Notes under the pieces: model-generated
The model's input: the letters and a program-made list of their open reading frames with translations, nothing else
What the model was told of the DNA's origin: nothing
The model's database searches: none
Assembly: GCF_030295745.1 (NCBI RefSeq)
Contig: NZ_AP027291.1
Location: 930,001 to 994,000 of the forward strand
DNA from: Mycolicibacterium sp. TUM20985
Lineage (GTDB): Bacteria; Actinomycetota; Actinomycetes; Mycobacteriales; Mycobacteriaceae
Length of the DNA stretch: 64,000 nucleotides
Direction of reading: 5' to 3'
Program-made: the position numbers and the translations under genes
Shown: one piece after another, positions 52,729 through 61,663 of the stretch
How positions within the stretch are numbered: position 1 is the first letter of the stretch
How the letters are laid out: every line of letters starts with the position of its first letter

Positions 52729-53545
52729 TCATGGGACCACGAGCACGATCTTGCCCCGAATGTGTCCCTCGGCGGCGCGTTCGTGGGCGGCGCGGGCCTC
52801 GGCGAGCGGGAACGTGCTGTCGATGGCGACGCGCAGGATGCCGGCCTCCATCAGGCGTCCCAGCTCCTCGAGTTGGGTGCCGTTGGAGCGGACCTGGGTC
52901 ATCGACACCGTGACGCCCAGCGTCGCGGCCCGTTCGGCGTCGGCGAAGCCGGGGAACACGGGGAACAGCGCGCCGCCGCGTCGAAGCGTGGGGAGGAAGC
53001 GGCCGGTGTCGGGGCCGCCGATCGTGTCCAGGACGAGGTCGAGGTCGCGCACGGACTCCTCGGGGCGTTGCTCGGTGTAGTCGATGAAGTCGTCTGCCCC
53101 AAGGTCGCAGAGCATGGCCTCGTGTCCGCCCGATGCCACGGCAATCACCTGTGCGCCTTGCCATTTAGCGAGCTGGACTGCGATGTGCCCGACGCCGCCC
53201 GCGGCGCCATTGACGAGCACGCTCTTGCCGCTCAGTGGTGTCGGCCGGTGACGGACCGGCTGCCGGCGCGGTGACGTACTCCGCGTAGGCGGCGCCGTCG
53301 CCGAAGCTGGGAAAGCGGAGCATGCCGAACACCTCGTCGCCGACCGCGAAGCCGACCACGTCGTCGGCGACGGCCTCGACGACACCGGATACGTCCGATC
53401 CCGGAATCACGGGCAACGACACCGGCGGACGGACGCAACTCGGGGTGCGCCCGGTACCCGTCTCGCAGATACCAGTCGGGGGGATTGAGGCCCACCGCGC
53501 GAACGCGGACGAGCACCTCGCCCGGTCCGGGCTCGGGAACCGGTA
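52729..53545 (-). pseudogene. Decayed zinc-type alcohol dehydrogenase/quinone oxidoreductase
   Basis: Pieces of one MDR-family protein occur in three frames. Reading along the minus strand: ARNDEVPVPEPGPGEVLVRVRAVGLNPPDW (about 53545-53425), then after a frame change SLPVIPGSDVSGVVEAVADDVVGF...AAYAEYVTAPA (to about 53265), then SGKSVLVNGAAGGVGHIAVQLAK to the stop at 52729. About 40 residues between EYVTAPA and SGKSVLV are missing, and the usual N-terminal 15 residues are absent, with a stop upstream. The gene appears non-functional. The last piece (Rossmann NADPH domain) remains open for about 170 codons. Confidence 0.8.
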
Positions 53546-53691
53546 CCTCGTCGTTCCGGGCGCCGCTCTTCTACCGCCTGGTCACCACCGGCGACCCCAT
53601 CAACGAGCAACTGATCCAGCATGCTGCGAACGTCGCCCTGGCGGCGGCGCGGGCTGGCTTGCTCACCACCCCGCAACGCTCGGGCGGGTGA
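53545..53691 (+). pseudogene. 3' remnant of a TetR-family regulator gene
   Basis: The translation APLFYRLVTTGDPINEQ followed by an Ala-rich helix ending AAARAGLLT resembles the extreme C-terminus of TetR regulators (PLFYRLLxTGxPI pattern). No HTH is present upstream; instead the sequence joins the truncated 5' end of the oppositely oriented oxidoreductase. Probably the other side of the deletion that damaged that gene. Short fragment, so moderate confidence. Confidence 0.55.
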
Positions 53692-53731
53692 ACCCTCGCC
53701 GTCCGCACACTCGTGGAGAATGCGAACGTGG

Positions 53732-53804
53732 TGCCCCCGGCATGATTCGAACATGCGACACCGGCTTTAGGAGAGCCGTGCTCTATCCCCTGAGCTACGG
53801 GGGC
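53732..53804 (-). tRNA. tRNA-Arg (anticodon CCU)
   Basis: 73 nt cloverleaf on the minus strand: acceptor GCCCCCG pairs with CGGGGGC, D-arm TAGCTCAGGGGATAGAGCA, anticodon stem CGGCT/AGCCG around loop CTCCTAA (anticodon CCT, reads AGG), T-arm with TTCGAAT, discriminator A. No CCA is encoded. It lies beside the decayed oxidoreductase/TetR remnants; tRNA 3' ends are common integration sites, but no attachment duplicate was found. Confidence 0.95.
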
Positions 53805-53878
53805 GGACCGGATCGCAGCATACCGAAGTCACGGTCGACTTCGCGTTTCCCGAGGTCGCTCGGTGGCTATCCAAGATC

Positions 53879-54055
53879 ATGACTGCTTCCAAGAAGGCCA
53901 AGCACACCGTTGACCGCCTGACCGGGCGGGTCAAGGAGAACGTTGGCGAGATCACGGGCAACCCGAGGCTGCGCAACGAGGGCAAGGTCGATCAGGTCAA
54001 GGCCCGCGTGAAGATGTCGGGCGAGCGACTGAAGGACGCCTTCCGCGGCCGCTGA
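53879..54055 (+). CDS. CsbD-family stress protein
   Basis: 58 residues, starting MTASKKAKHTVDRLTGRVKE and containing VGEITGNPRLRNEGKVDQVK, the CsbD core (helix, GxxTGNxxLxxEGKxxQ). Very basic and hydrophilic. CsbD-like proteins are general-stress induced and of unknown mechanism. Stop at 54053-54055; it is convergent with the F420-type oxidoreductase 13 nt away. Confidence 0.88.
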   Translation: MTASKKAKHTVDRLTGRVKENVGEITGNPRLRNEGKVDQVKARVKMSGERLKDAFRGR

Positions 54056-54068
54056 CCCGCGGGCCCAG

Positions 54069-54890
54069 TCACTTCAGCTCGGCGATCACCTTCGCGAACG
54101 CCTCTGCGTGCGGTTGCTGCACGATGATGTAGGTCACGCCGTACGTCTCGCGGTAGCGGCGGATCTCGTCGGCGATCTCGTTCGTCGAACCCGACAGCAC
54201 CCCTGGCGTCCGCAGCAACTGCTCGTCGCTCAGTTCGGTCAGATACCGTCGCGTGATCGACAGGTCGGGAACCCCGGAGTCGTCGATCGGCATGGCGGTG
54301 ACCGAGATGTTCAGCTCCAAGTCCGCGAAGCGCTCCGGAGCTGCGTTGCGCACGAACGCAATTCGTTCAGCCAACGGGTCGCCGCCGTCGTCGGCCGGAT
54401 CGCCTCCGGTCAGCCCGATGATGTCCGCGCGCTGCGCAGCGATCGTCAACAGACGGTCGCCATTGCCCGCGATCATGATCGGGACGTCGGCAGCGTGCTC
54501 ACCGAGGTACTCGACGACATGGCGAAGATGGTCGACTCGCTGCCCGGCGGTCGGGAACGGAATCTCGGCGGCGTCGAACTCGGCCTTGACGTAGCCGGTG
54601 CCGAGCCCGAGCTCCAGGCGGCCGCCACTGAGGTCCCGCACGGCGGTGACGTCACGGGCGAGGAGTGCGGGCTTGTAGAACCCGGCGTTGAGCACGAACG
54701 TGCCGAAGTGCAACGTCTCGGTGGCCATCGCCGCAGCCATCAACGTCGGGAACGGCGCGGGCGCACCGAGGTGGTCCGGTACGTGTAGGACGTCGTAGCC
54801 CATGTCCTCGGCCCGCCGAGCCCAGTCCTGAACCGCAGCTAGTCGCTGAGCCGCATGCAGACCAAACCCGAAGCGAAATTCGCGCGCCAT
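54069..54890 (-). CDS. Luciferase-like F420-dependent oxidoreductase
   Basis: 273 residues, LLM fold: FRFGFGLHAAQRLAAVQDWARRAEDMGYDVLHVPDHLG at the start, FGTFVLNAGFYKPALLARDVTAVRDLSGGRLELGLGTGYVKAEF, and PIMIAGNGDRLLTIAAQRADIIGLTGG. The pattern is that of the mycobacterial TIGR03621-type F420-dependent subfamily. The cofactor is inferred from family and organism. TAAGCT lies 6 nt before the ATG, suggesting a leaderless transcript. Confidence 0.88.
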   Translation of the reverse strand: MAREFRFGFGLHAAQRLAAVQDWARRAEDMGYDVLHVPDHLGAPAPFPTLMAAAMATETLHFGTFVLNAGFYKPALLARDVTAVRDLSGGRLELGLGTGYVKAEFDAAEIPFPTAGQRVDHLRHVVEYLGEHAADVPIMIAGNGDRLLTIAAQRADIIGLTGGDPADDGGDPLAERIAFVRNAAPERFADLELNISVTAMPIDDSGVPDLSITRRYLTELSDEQLLRTPGVLSGSTNEIADEIRRYRETYGVTYIIVQQPHAEAFAKVIAELK

Positions 54891-55027
54891 CGCCTCAGCT
54901 TAGGTATCGCTTCGATGGCGCAGGTTTGGGCCCATCGGAGGCCGGGCAACTGGGGTCTCGAGCGGCGTGGGTACGTCGTCCGAGCATAAGGAGCGGCACC
55001 CTGATCCAGCCCATTGTGAACAGTCCG

Positions 55028-56143
55028 ATGGGTCGGGTCGACACTCCAGCGCCCCCGACGTTCGGGGTGGAGGAGGAATTCCTCCTCGTCGATCCGCGCG
55101 CCGGTGAGCCCGTCGCCCTCAACGCCGCGGTGGCGGAACATGCTTCCCGCCGCGGTGTCGAGCTCGAACTCGAGCTGACCAGCTGTCAGGTGGAGACGAC
55201 GTCTGACATCGCGAGCTCCAGCGAAGACCTGCGAAGAGATCTCACCAGGCTGCGCCGGGTGGCCGCTGATGCCGCGGCCGACGCCGGCGCGCGGCTGCTC
55301 GCCGTGGGCCTACCGCCCACCCTGCCGCACCACTTCCCCGTCACCGACAAACCGCGCTACCACGCGATCGCCGAGAGGTTCGGGATGATCGCCCACGAAC
55401 AAGGCATCTCGGGATGTCACGTCCACGTCGCGGTGGCCGATCGTGAGCGGGCCGTCCAGGTCGCCAACCGGTTGCGCCCCTGGCTGCCGCTGCTGCTCGC
55501 ACTGACCGCCAACTCGGCGGTTTACCGCAACGCCGACAGCGGCCACGCCAGCTGGCGCAGCGTGCTGTGGGCGCGATGGCCGAGCGCTGGTCCGCCACCC
55601 TGCTTCGCCTCAGCCGAGGAGTACGACGCCACCGTGCAGATGATGCTGCAGACGGGCGCGATGCTCGACGACGGCATGGTCTATTGGGACGTCCGCCCGT
55701 CGGCCAACTATCCGACGGTGGAGGTCAGGGTCGGCGACGTCCCCGCCACGGTCGCCGAGACCGTACTGTTCGCCACCCTCGTCAGGGCGCTGGTGATGAC
55801 GGTGCTCGACGACGAGGAACGCGGCACGCCCGTGCCGAACCCGCATCCGCATGCGCTGCGGTCGGCGTACTGGACGGCGGCCCGCTACGGACTCGAGGGT
55901 GAGTTGATCGACCTCGCGGATGGATGCGAGAAGCGTTCGGCCGCAACACTCTTGAACGGCTTCGTCGACCACGTGCGACCCGCTCTGCAGGAGTTGGGCG
56001 ACGACGACATGGTGCGGGCCGAGATGTCGCGGGTGCTCGCCGAGGGCAATGGCGCCACGCGACAGCGCCGGGCCTGGCAGCAGCGCCAGGACGTATCGGA
56101 CGTCGTCGACGCCTCGGCGGCGGCCACCGCGGCGGGCGTCTGA
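55028..56143 (+). CDS. Glutamate--cysteine ligase-like carboxylate-amine ligase (YbdK/GCS2 family)
   Basis: 371 residues from ATG 55028; GTG 55016 is an alternative and the only good ribosome site (AAGGAG, 54988-54993) is further upstream, so the start is uncertain. GCS2 motifs: FGVEEEFLLVDP, ELTSCQVETTSDIA, GISGCHVHVAVADRERAVQ and YWDVRPSANYPTVEVRVGDVP. YbdK-type enzymes make gamma-glutamyl amides weakly with cysteine; the natural amine is unknown. It is not a close match to Rv0433 as I recall that sequence. Convergent with rskA, one base apart. Confidence 0.88.
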   Translation: MGRVDTPAPPTFGVEEEFLLVDPRAGEPVALNAAVAEHASRRGVELELELTSCQVETTSDIASSSEDLRRDLTRLRRVAADAAADAGARLLAVGLPPTLPHHFPVTDKPRYHAIAERFGMIAHEQGISGCHVHVAVADRERAVQVANRLRPWLPLLLALTANSAVYRNADSGHASWRSVLWARWPSAGPPPCFASAEEYDATVQMMLQTGAMLDDGMVYWDVRPSANYPTVEVRVGDVPATVAETVLFATLVRALVMTVLDDEERGTPVPNPHPHALRSAYWTAARYGLEGELIDLADGCEKRSAATLLNGFVDHVRPALQELGDDDMVRAEMSRVLAEGNGATRQRRAWQQRQDVSDVVDASAAATAAGV

Positions 56144-56144
56144 G

Positions 56145-56858
56145 TCAGACCAGCGGAAGCTCGGCGAAGGCCGGTGTGGTCGGCGACGAGGAACCGCCGC
56201 TGGGCTCGACGGTGAACGCCAAAGCGGTCGATCCATGTAGGTCCGGCAACACGGCCGTGGTCGAGGGTGCCACTGCGCCAGCGTCCATCGTGCCCGCCGA
56301 CTCCGGGCCCTTCGCGTCCACGAGCCACATCTGGTACACGGTGCCGGGCTTGGGTGGCGCGACGTTGTTCATCACCAACACGGCCTCGTTGCGCTCGCGC
56401 GAGAACACCACGGTCGCCGTCCCGCCGGTCGGAATGGCGCCCGACACCGTCCGCACGTCCGGGGCGGCGAAGATCCGCTCTGCCGCCGTAGGCTTCGGCT
56501 CGGGTCGTACCGCAATCCCGACACCGACGGCGCCGAGGCCAATGGCCACTGCGGCGGCAGCGGCTACCGCTGCGGTGCGCCAGCGGGTCGACTGCGGACG
56601 CATCTCGATCACCTTGCCGCCGTCGACGGCTGCCAGCACGCGCGCACGCAGCTGGGTCGGCGGTTCGAGCGCGGTCGAGGCAGACATCTTCGCCATCGTC
56701 TCGCGCACCGCCCGTACCTCGTCGGCGAAGGCGATCGCCACGGGCGTCGGCGCATTGGCCAGCTGTCGTTCGATGTCGTCGAGTTCGGACTGCGGCATCG
56801 CGTGCAATGCGTACGGCGTCGCGAGAACCAGCAGTTCGTTGGCGCTTGGTTCGGTCAT
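56145..56858 (-). CDS. rskA: Anti-sigma-K factor RskA
   Basis: 237 residues. The N-terminal cytoplasmic anti-sigma domain (about 1-90; [26 protein letters not shown]), one membrane helix ([22 protein letters not shown], about 105-127) and an extracytoplasmic domain with [30 protein letters not shown] and [20 protein letters not shown] strands match RskA. It holds SigK inactive and is released by regulated proteolysis. Its ATG overlaps the sigK stop (ATGA), so the pair is translationally coupled. The longer frame upstream lies within sigK. Confidence 0.94.
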   Translation of the reverse strand: MTEPSANELLVLATPYALHAMPQSELDDIERQLANAPTPVAIAFADEVRAVRETMAKMSASTALEPPTQLRARVLAAVDGGKVIEMRPQSTRWRTAAVAAAAAVAIGLGAVGVGIAVRPEPKPTAAERIFAAPDVRTVSGAIPTGGTATVVFSRERNEAVLVMNNVAPPKPGTVYQMWLVDAKGPESAGTMDAGAVAPSTTAVLPDLHGSTALAFTVEPSGGSSSPTTPAFAELPLV

Positions 56859-57400
56859 GACACTCCCAGACACTTGCGCAAACCACGGATGCCATCTCGC
56901 ATCCGTGACTTGATGGTCGCAAGGTTTGCTGACAATCGCTCCGATACCTGCACGTAGGTCAGGCCTTCGTAATACGCGAGCTGGATGCATTCACGTTGCG
57001 AATCGGTGAGCGACGCTAGGCAATCGGTGACTTGCCGCTGCTCGTCGAACTGGATGACCGCCTCGGCGACCCGGTCGGCCGGTAGTTCGACGTTCGCCGC
57101 TCCATAGCGGGACTCCCGCTGGCTAGCGGACTGCTCGGATCGCACCCGGTCCACCGCACGGCGATGCGCCAGGGTCATCAGCCAGGCCAAGGGGGTCCCC
57201 GCCGCCGGGTTGTAGGTGGCCGCATTGCGCCATACCTGCAGGTAGACGTCCTGGGTGGTCTCTTCGCTGTAGCCGGGGTCGCGGAGCACTCGAAGGACCA
57301 GCCCGAATGCCCGGGCGCGGGTGAGGTCATAGAACTCCGCGAATGCCTCGACGTCCTGTTGCGCTACCCGGCGCAGCAATGCGTCGAGGTCGGCCGTCAC
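56855..57400 (-). CDS. sigK: ECF sigma factor SigK
   Basis: 181 residues from GTG 57400 (alternatives at 57421 and 57436). Region 2: [22 protein letters not shown] and [21 protein letters not shown]; linker [12 protein letters not shown]; region 4: [26 protein letters not shown] and [18 protein letters not shown]. It agrees residue by residue with M. tuberculosis SigK in most of this. In that species SigK drives mpt70/mpt83 and its own locus. The start is chosen for the TACACT -10 box 7 nt upstream. Confidence 0.93.
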   Translation of the reverse strand: MTADLDALLRRVAQQDVEAFAEFYDLTRARAFGLVLRVLRDPGYSEETTQDVYLQVWRNAATYNPAAGTPLAWLMTLAHRRAVDRVRSEQSASQRESRYGAANVELPADRVAEAVIQFDEQRQVTDCLASLTDSQRECIQLAYYEGLTYVQVSERLSANLATIKSRMRDGIRGLRKCLGVS

Positions 57401-57407
57401 GCCGCGA

Positions 57408-57413
57408 AGTGTA
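57408..57413 (-). promoter_or_regulatory. -10 box of leaderless sigK transcript
   Basis: TACACT on the minus strand, then 7 nt, then GTG 57400. It would give sigK-rskA a promoter separate from the DUF1365 gene. Confidence 0.35.
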
Positions 57414-57530
57414 CTGGGCACGGCGACCGTAGTCACGGTAATCGCGATCTGGCCGGGCGCTGTGCGAAAGGCGAAGTGCCAGCATGAGATTCGTTGAAGG
57501 CAACACGGACGTGTGCGGTCGTGTCGATCG

Positions 57531-58358
57531 TCACAGTTGATCGACCGTCTCTCGCTCGATCGCGCGCGGGCGCGGAATCAGCGGCACGCGACGTGCCCAC
57601 AGCGTGACGCCCTGGGCGCGAATCCACAGCGCGCCCATCAACGGTGCGACCGGCGCGACCAGTTGAAGCCAGGCGACGTTCGCGATGGATGCCCGCATCC
57701 GCGTCCCCCGGAGGGTCGCGACCAGCGCGGGCTTGTTCTCGCGGTGCAGCGAGATCGTCAGGTCCAGCGTGGCGTCGGGGCGCGGCGCCCGCACCAGGTA
57801 GTAGCCGTCCACCTCATTGAACGGGGACAGGTAGAGCGCCTTCTTCACGGCGGCGGGCTGATCGCCGGTTGGCGGCAGCAGGTACGCATGGCGGCCGCCG
57901 TAGATGTTGTGCACCTCGGCGATGACGTGACGGAGTACGCCCTCATTGTCATGACACCAGAAGATCGTCACTGGATTGAAGACAAAGCCGAGCACCCTGG
58001 CCTGCATCAATCCCGTCACGGTGCCGCCCGACAGCTCAATACCCCGCTCGGCCAGGTAGCCGTCGACGCGAGCCCGCAACGTGTCCTCCACACCTGACGG
58101 CGGTGGCGAAAGATGATCGGCGGCTTCGAATCTCGCGAAGGGTTGGAGCCAGGAGGGCAGCTCTGGAAGGTCGTCGACGTCGACGTACCAGCAGTAGCCG
58201 CTCTGCTCGAAGTAGTGGTGCACCGGCGAGCGGCGGAGGTGAGTGATGCGCGTCCGGTAGAGGGCTGTCGGCAGGCCGACCACCCGCTCGGCGCAGGCAG
58301 GCGCGACGACACTCTCTACCACTGCGACGGTCCGCCCGTCGAGGTCTTCTCGTTCCAC
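57531..58358 (-). CDS. DUF1365 protein (Rv0448c-like)
   Basis: 275 residues. DUF1365 hallmarks: LYRTRITHLRRSPVHHYFEQSGYCWYVDVDDLP, VTGLMQARVLGFVFNPVTIFWCHDNEGVLRHVIAEVHNIYGGRHAYLL and ALYLSPFNEVDGYYLV. Its family usually neighbours a cyclopropane-fatty-acid synthase and a flavin amine oxidase, as Rv0447c-Rv0449c do; those genes are absent here. The ATG is 7 nt after a candidate SigK -10 box, which supports this start although family homology begins about 28 residues later. Upstream of sigK by 94-130 nt on the same strand. Confidence 0.85.
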   Translation of the reverse strand: MEREDLDGRTVAVVESVVAPACAERVVGLPTALYRTRITHLRRSPVHHYFEQSGYCWYVDVDDLPELPSWLQPFARFEAADHLSPPPSGVEDTLRARVDGYLAERGIELSGGTVTGLMQARVLGFVFNPVTIFWCHDNEGVLRHVIAEVHNIYGGRHAYLLPPTGDQPAAVKKALYLSPFNEVDGYYLVRAPRPDATLDLTISLHRENKPALVATLRGTRMRASIANVAWLQLVAPVAPLMGALWIRAQGVTLWARRVPLIPRPRAIERETVDQL

Positions 58359-58365
58359 GATCTGT

Positions 58366-58392
58366 ATTCGTCACCGAACGTCACCCGGATGG
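58366..58392 (-). promoter_or_regulatory. Candidate SigK-dependent promoter
   Basis: On the minus strand CCATCC (58392-58387), 15-nt spacer, ACGAAT (58371-58366), then 7 nt to the ATG at 58358. The SigK consensus as I remember it is CCATCC-N16/17-CCGAAT, so this differs by one base and one or two spacer bases. Confidence 0.55.
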
Positions 58393-58444
58393 GCCCGTTC
58401 GGCGCGTTCGCCCCGGTTCGGGATGCACATCGCCCGACCCCGCG

Positions 58445-58450
58445 TAGTGT
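58445..58450 (+). promoter_or_regulatory. -10 box of leaderless amidohydrolase gene
   Basis: TAGTGT, then 8 nt, then the GTG at 58459. Confidence 0.4.
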
Positions 58451-58458
58451 GCCAAACC

Positions 58459-60165
58459 GTGGCGATGACCCTGTTTCGCAACGGAACCGTGTGGGCAGGC
58501 GGCCCTGGGCAGACGGATGACGCACTCCTCGTCGAGGATGGCGTCATCACGGCGGTCGGTGAGGCGGCGCTCGCAAGGGTCGCCGAACGTCCCGGGACCG
58601 CCGAGATCGACCTCGAGGGGGGCTTCCTCATGCCGTCCTTCGGCGACGGCCACGCCCATCCGCTCCTGGGTGGCCTGGAGTTCGTGGGGCCTGCCGTGCG
58701 TCCCTGCGCCTCGGTCGCGGAGATCGTCGAGGCGGTGCGCACGTACGCCGACGCGCATCCCGACGAGGAATGGATCGTCGGCGCTTCCTACGACGGCAGC
58801 CTGGCCGAAGGCAGTCTGTTCGACGCGCGCTGGCTCGACGAGGCCGTACCCGACCGCCCGGTCGCCCTGCGCGCCTGGGACTACCACACGATGTGGGTCA
58901 ACTCGGTGGCCCTGGAGCGGGCAGGCATCACACCGGACACCCCTGATCCCGTACTCGGCGAGATTCCACACCGGGCCGACGGCTCGGTGCTGGGCACCTT
59001 GCGCGAGTGGGGCGCCGTCGACCTGGTGACGGCGGTCATGCCACCGCGCGACGAGGACGTCCGGATCGCCGCGCTCGGTACGGCCGCCGACTACTACCTG
59101 GCGAGGGGCGTGACGTGGGTGCAGGACGCCTGGGTGGAACCCGGTGACGTCGACACCTATGTCGAGGCCGCTCGACGCGGCGCGCTACGCATCCGGTTCA
59201 ACCTGGCGCTATACGCCGATCCTCGCCACTTCGATTCGCAGGTAACGCATTTCGCGGACGCGCGACGTCGGGTCGACGAGGTCGGCTCGCCGTTCCTGAC
59301 CGCACACACGGTGAAGTTCTTCGCCGACGGCGTCGTCGAGAACGAGACCGGGGCGCTGCTGGCGCCGTACTGCTCGGGCTTGCACTCTCATTCCGGAGGG
59401 CAGGAGCGAAGCGACTCGGGAGAGCATTCCGGAGGGCAGGAGCGAAGCGACTCGGGAGAGCCGTTCGGCATGCAGGTGTGGGAGGGCGACAGCCTGGCCC
59501 AGGCCGCCCGCCGCGTCGACGAGCTCGGACTGCAGATCCACATCCACGCCATCGGCGACGCCGCGGTACGCCAGGCACTCGACGCCATCGAGTTCGCGAT
59601 CGAATCCAACGGCCCGCGTGACCGTCGCCCGGTCATCGCGCACGTGCAGTTGGTCGACGATGCCGACCTGGCCCGGTTCGCCAAGCTCGGGGTGATCCCC
59701 TGCATGCAACCGCTGTGGGCACAGATGGACGCATTGATGACCGTGCTGACGATCCCGCGGCTCGGCGTTGAACGCGCCGACCAGCAATACCGGATGCGCA
59801 GCCTCGACGAGTCGGGCGCGCCGCTGGCGCTCGGCTCGGACTGGCCGGTGTCGTCGGGGGCGCCACTCGACGGCATCGCCATCGGGATCTCGCGGCGCAC
59901 CCCGGAGGGCGAACCCGAGGGCGGCTGGACGCCCGAGGAGACCTTGACCATCGAACGCGCCCTGAGCGCCTACACCGCCGGCGTCGCCGAGCAGGCCTTC
60001 GGCGAACCGGTGTGGGGCCGTCTGGTGCCCGGCGCCAGCGCCGACCTGGTATGGCTGAACCGCGATCCGCGCCTGACGCCTGCCCTCGACCTGCCCGCGA
60101 TCGGGATCAAGGGCACCTACCTCCGAGGTGAACTCGGTCGACCGTTCGTTTCATCAGAGCAGTAG
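58459..60165 (+). CDS. Amidohydrolase (YtcJ-like, amidohydro_3)
   Basis: 568 residues from GTG 58459 (ATG 58465 is the alternative). Metal ligands: FGDGHAHPLLG (HxH), the lysine in TVKFFADGVVENETG, histidines in IHIHAIGDAA and IAHVQL, and the aspartate in LGSDWPVSSGAPLDG. YtcJ-like enzymes deacylate or hydrolyse amides. Between the barrel strands it contains a perfect duplicated 12-residue insert (HSGGQERSDSGE twice, positions 59389-59460) that is absent from the usual family pattern, where ENETGALLAPY runs into a short loop. The permease follows after 20 nt, suggesting uptake and breakdown of one substrate. Confidence 0.9.
   Translation: MAMTLFRNGTVWAGGPGQTDDALLVEDGVITAVGEAALARVAERPGTAEIDLEGGFLMPSFGDGHAHPLLGGLEFVGPAVRPCASVAEIVEAVRTYADAHPDEEWIVGASYDGSLAEGSLFDARWLDEAVPDRPVALRAWDYHTMWVNSVALERAGITPDTPDPVLGEIPHRADGSVLGTLREWGAVDLVTAVMPPRDEDVRIAALGTAADYYLARGVTWVQDAWVEPGDVDTYVEAARRGALRIRFNLALYADPRHFDSQVTHFADARRRVDEVGSPFLTAHTVKFFADGVVENETGALLAPYCSGLHSHSGGQERSDSGEHSGGQERSDSGEPFGMQVWEGDSLAQAARRVDELGLQIHIHAIGDAAVRQALDAIEFAIESNGPRDRRPVIAHVQLVDDADLARFAKLGVIPCMQPLWAQMDALMTVLTIPRLGVERADQQYRMRSLDESGAPLALGSDWPVSSGAPLDGIAIGISRRTPEGEPEGGWTPEETLTIERALSAYTAGVAEQAFGEPVWGRLVPGASADLVWLNRDPRLTPALDLPAIGIKGTYLRGELGRPFVSSEQ
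59389..59460 (+). repeat. Perfect 36-nt direct repeat, two copies, inside coding sequence
   Basis: 59389-59424 and 59425-59460 are identical. Each contains GGAGCGAAGCGACTCGGGAG, partly self-complementary (GAG..CGAAGCG..CTC). The repeat keeps the reading frame and encodes HSGGQERSDSGE. Confidence 0.95.
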
Positions 60166-60185
60166 AGATTCGGAAAGGTTGAGCC

Positions 60186-61529
60186 ATGTCATCGTCGACG
60201 ACGTCGTCAGTCGAGATCGAGGGTCACCTCAAACGAGCGCTGGGCGTACCCGCACTGGTGCTGTTCGGCATGGTCTACATGGTGCCGCTCACGGTGTTCA
60301 CCACCTACGGCATCGTCACGCAGCTGACGGGTGGCCGACTGTCGGTCGCCTACCTGGTGACGCTCGCCGCGATGGTGTTCACCGCCAGGTCCTACGCCCG
60401 CATGTCGGCCGCGTTCCCGGTGGCCGGGTCGACCTACGCGTACACGCAGCGGACGTTCGGCGCCCCGATCGGCTTCCTGGCCGGCTGGTCGCTCCTGCTC
60501 GACTACCTGTTCCTGCCGATGCTGAACTATCTGGTCATCGGCATCTACATGGAGGCGGCGGTGCCGGCCGTGCCCGCCTGGGTGTGGATTCTGGTGTCGA
60601 TCGTCGTGGTGACCGTGCTCAACGTCATCGGCATCGTCTCGGTGGCGCGGGCCAACTTCCTGCTGCTCGCGTTGCAGATCATCTTCATCGTGGTCTTCCT
60701 GGTGATGGCCTTCATGACCATCACCAAGACGGGCAACGTCGACCTGATGGCGCCGTTCAGCGGTGACGGCTCGGTCGACGGGGCGGGCCCGATCTTCGCG
60801 GGTGCCGCGATCCTGTGTCTGTCGTTCCTCGGGTTCGATGCGGTCTCGACGATGTCCGAGGAGGCGAAGGACCCCACGCGCAGCGTGCCCAAGGCGATCA
60901 TGATCGCGACCGTGGTGTGCGGGCTCATCTTCTTCGGCCTGTCGTACGTGTCCCAGTTGGTGTTCCCGTCGAACCAGTTCGCCGACGTCGACTCCGGCTC
61001 CCTGGACGTGATGACCTCGGCTGGCGGCCAGTTCCTCAATACGTTCTTCACTGCCGCCTACATCGCGGGCTGCATCGGCTCCGCGCTCACCTCCCAGGCC
61101 TCGGTGGCCAGGATCCTGTATGCGATGGGGCGCGACGGCATCATGCCGCGCAAGGTGTTCGGGTACGTGTCGCTGCGGTTCGCGACGCCGACGTTCGCCA
61201 TCCTCGTCGTATCGGTGATCTCGCTCGTCGCGCTGTGGATCGATCTGGGCTTCCTGGCGTCCATCGTGAGCTTCGGCGCGCTGACCGCCTTCTCGGCCGT
61301 AAACCTGACCGTCATCAAGCACTACTTCATCGACGAGGGCGAGAAGAACGTCCTCAACAACCTGGTGCTGCCGCTGATCGGTTTCGTCCTGACCGTGTGG
61401 CTGTGGACCAGCCTGTCGTGGCTGACGCTAGAGGTGGGTCTCATCTGGCTGGCAATCGGCTTCGTCTGGCTGCTCGTGGTGACGCGCGGATTCCAGCGGC
61501 CGACGCCGGTACTGGCTCTGGAGGAGTAG
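60186..61529 (+). CDS. APC-superfamily amino acid/amine permease
   Basis: 447 residues with about twelve membrane helices. The opening LKRALGVPALVLFGMVYMVPLTVFTTYGIV and AFPVAGSTYAYTQRTFGAPIGFLAGWSLLLDYLFLPM are typical of APC amino acid permeases; LCLSFLGFDAVSTMSEEAKDPTRSVPKAI is the conserved helix 6-7 loop. GGAAAGG precedes the ATG. Co-transcribed with the amidohydrolase. Confidence 0.93.
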   Translation: MSSSTTSSVEIEGHLKRALGVPALVLFGMVYMVPLTVFTTYGIVTQLTGGRLSVAYLVTLAAMVFTARSYARMSAAFPVAGSTYAYTQRTFGAPIGFLAGWSLLLDYLFLPMLNYLVIGIYMEAAVPAVPAWVWILVSIVVVTVLNVIGIVSVARANFLLLALQIIFIVVFLVMAFMTITKTGNVDLMAPFSGDGSVDGAGPIFAGAAILCLSFLGFDAVSTMSEEAKDPTRSVPKAIMIATVVCGLIFFGLSYVSQLVFPSNQFADVDSGSLDVMTSAGGQFLNTFFTAAYIAGCIGSALTSQASVARILYAMGRDGIMPRKVFGYVSLRFATPTFAILVVSVISLVALWIDLGFLASIVSFGALTAFSAVNLTVIKHYFIDEGEKNVLNNLVLPLIGFVLTVWLWTSLSWLTLEVGLIWLAIGFVWLLVVTRGFQRPTPVLALEE

Positions 61530-61663
61530 CGACGACGTGCGTCGAAACCGCATTTTCGTGCAGTTTGCGAATGTCGACACCGGCTGCGGAATCCGTTGTA
61601 CGTTGCCCCTACGTCGAGGACACGGCGCCCCTTTTATTCGCTCCTCGAGCTCAGGGGGTCACG

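Noticed and set aside
53732..53804. tRNA as an integrated-element attachment site
   Set aside because: No integrase, phage gene or repeated 3' tRNA segment was seen within the window, so only the decay next to it is noted.
56859..56990. Longer start for rskA
   Set aside because: These codons lie inside sigK and do not resemble RskA; the ATG at 56858 gives the usual sigK-rskA overlap.
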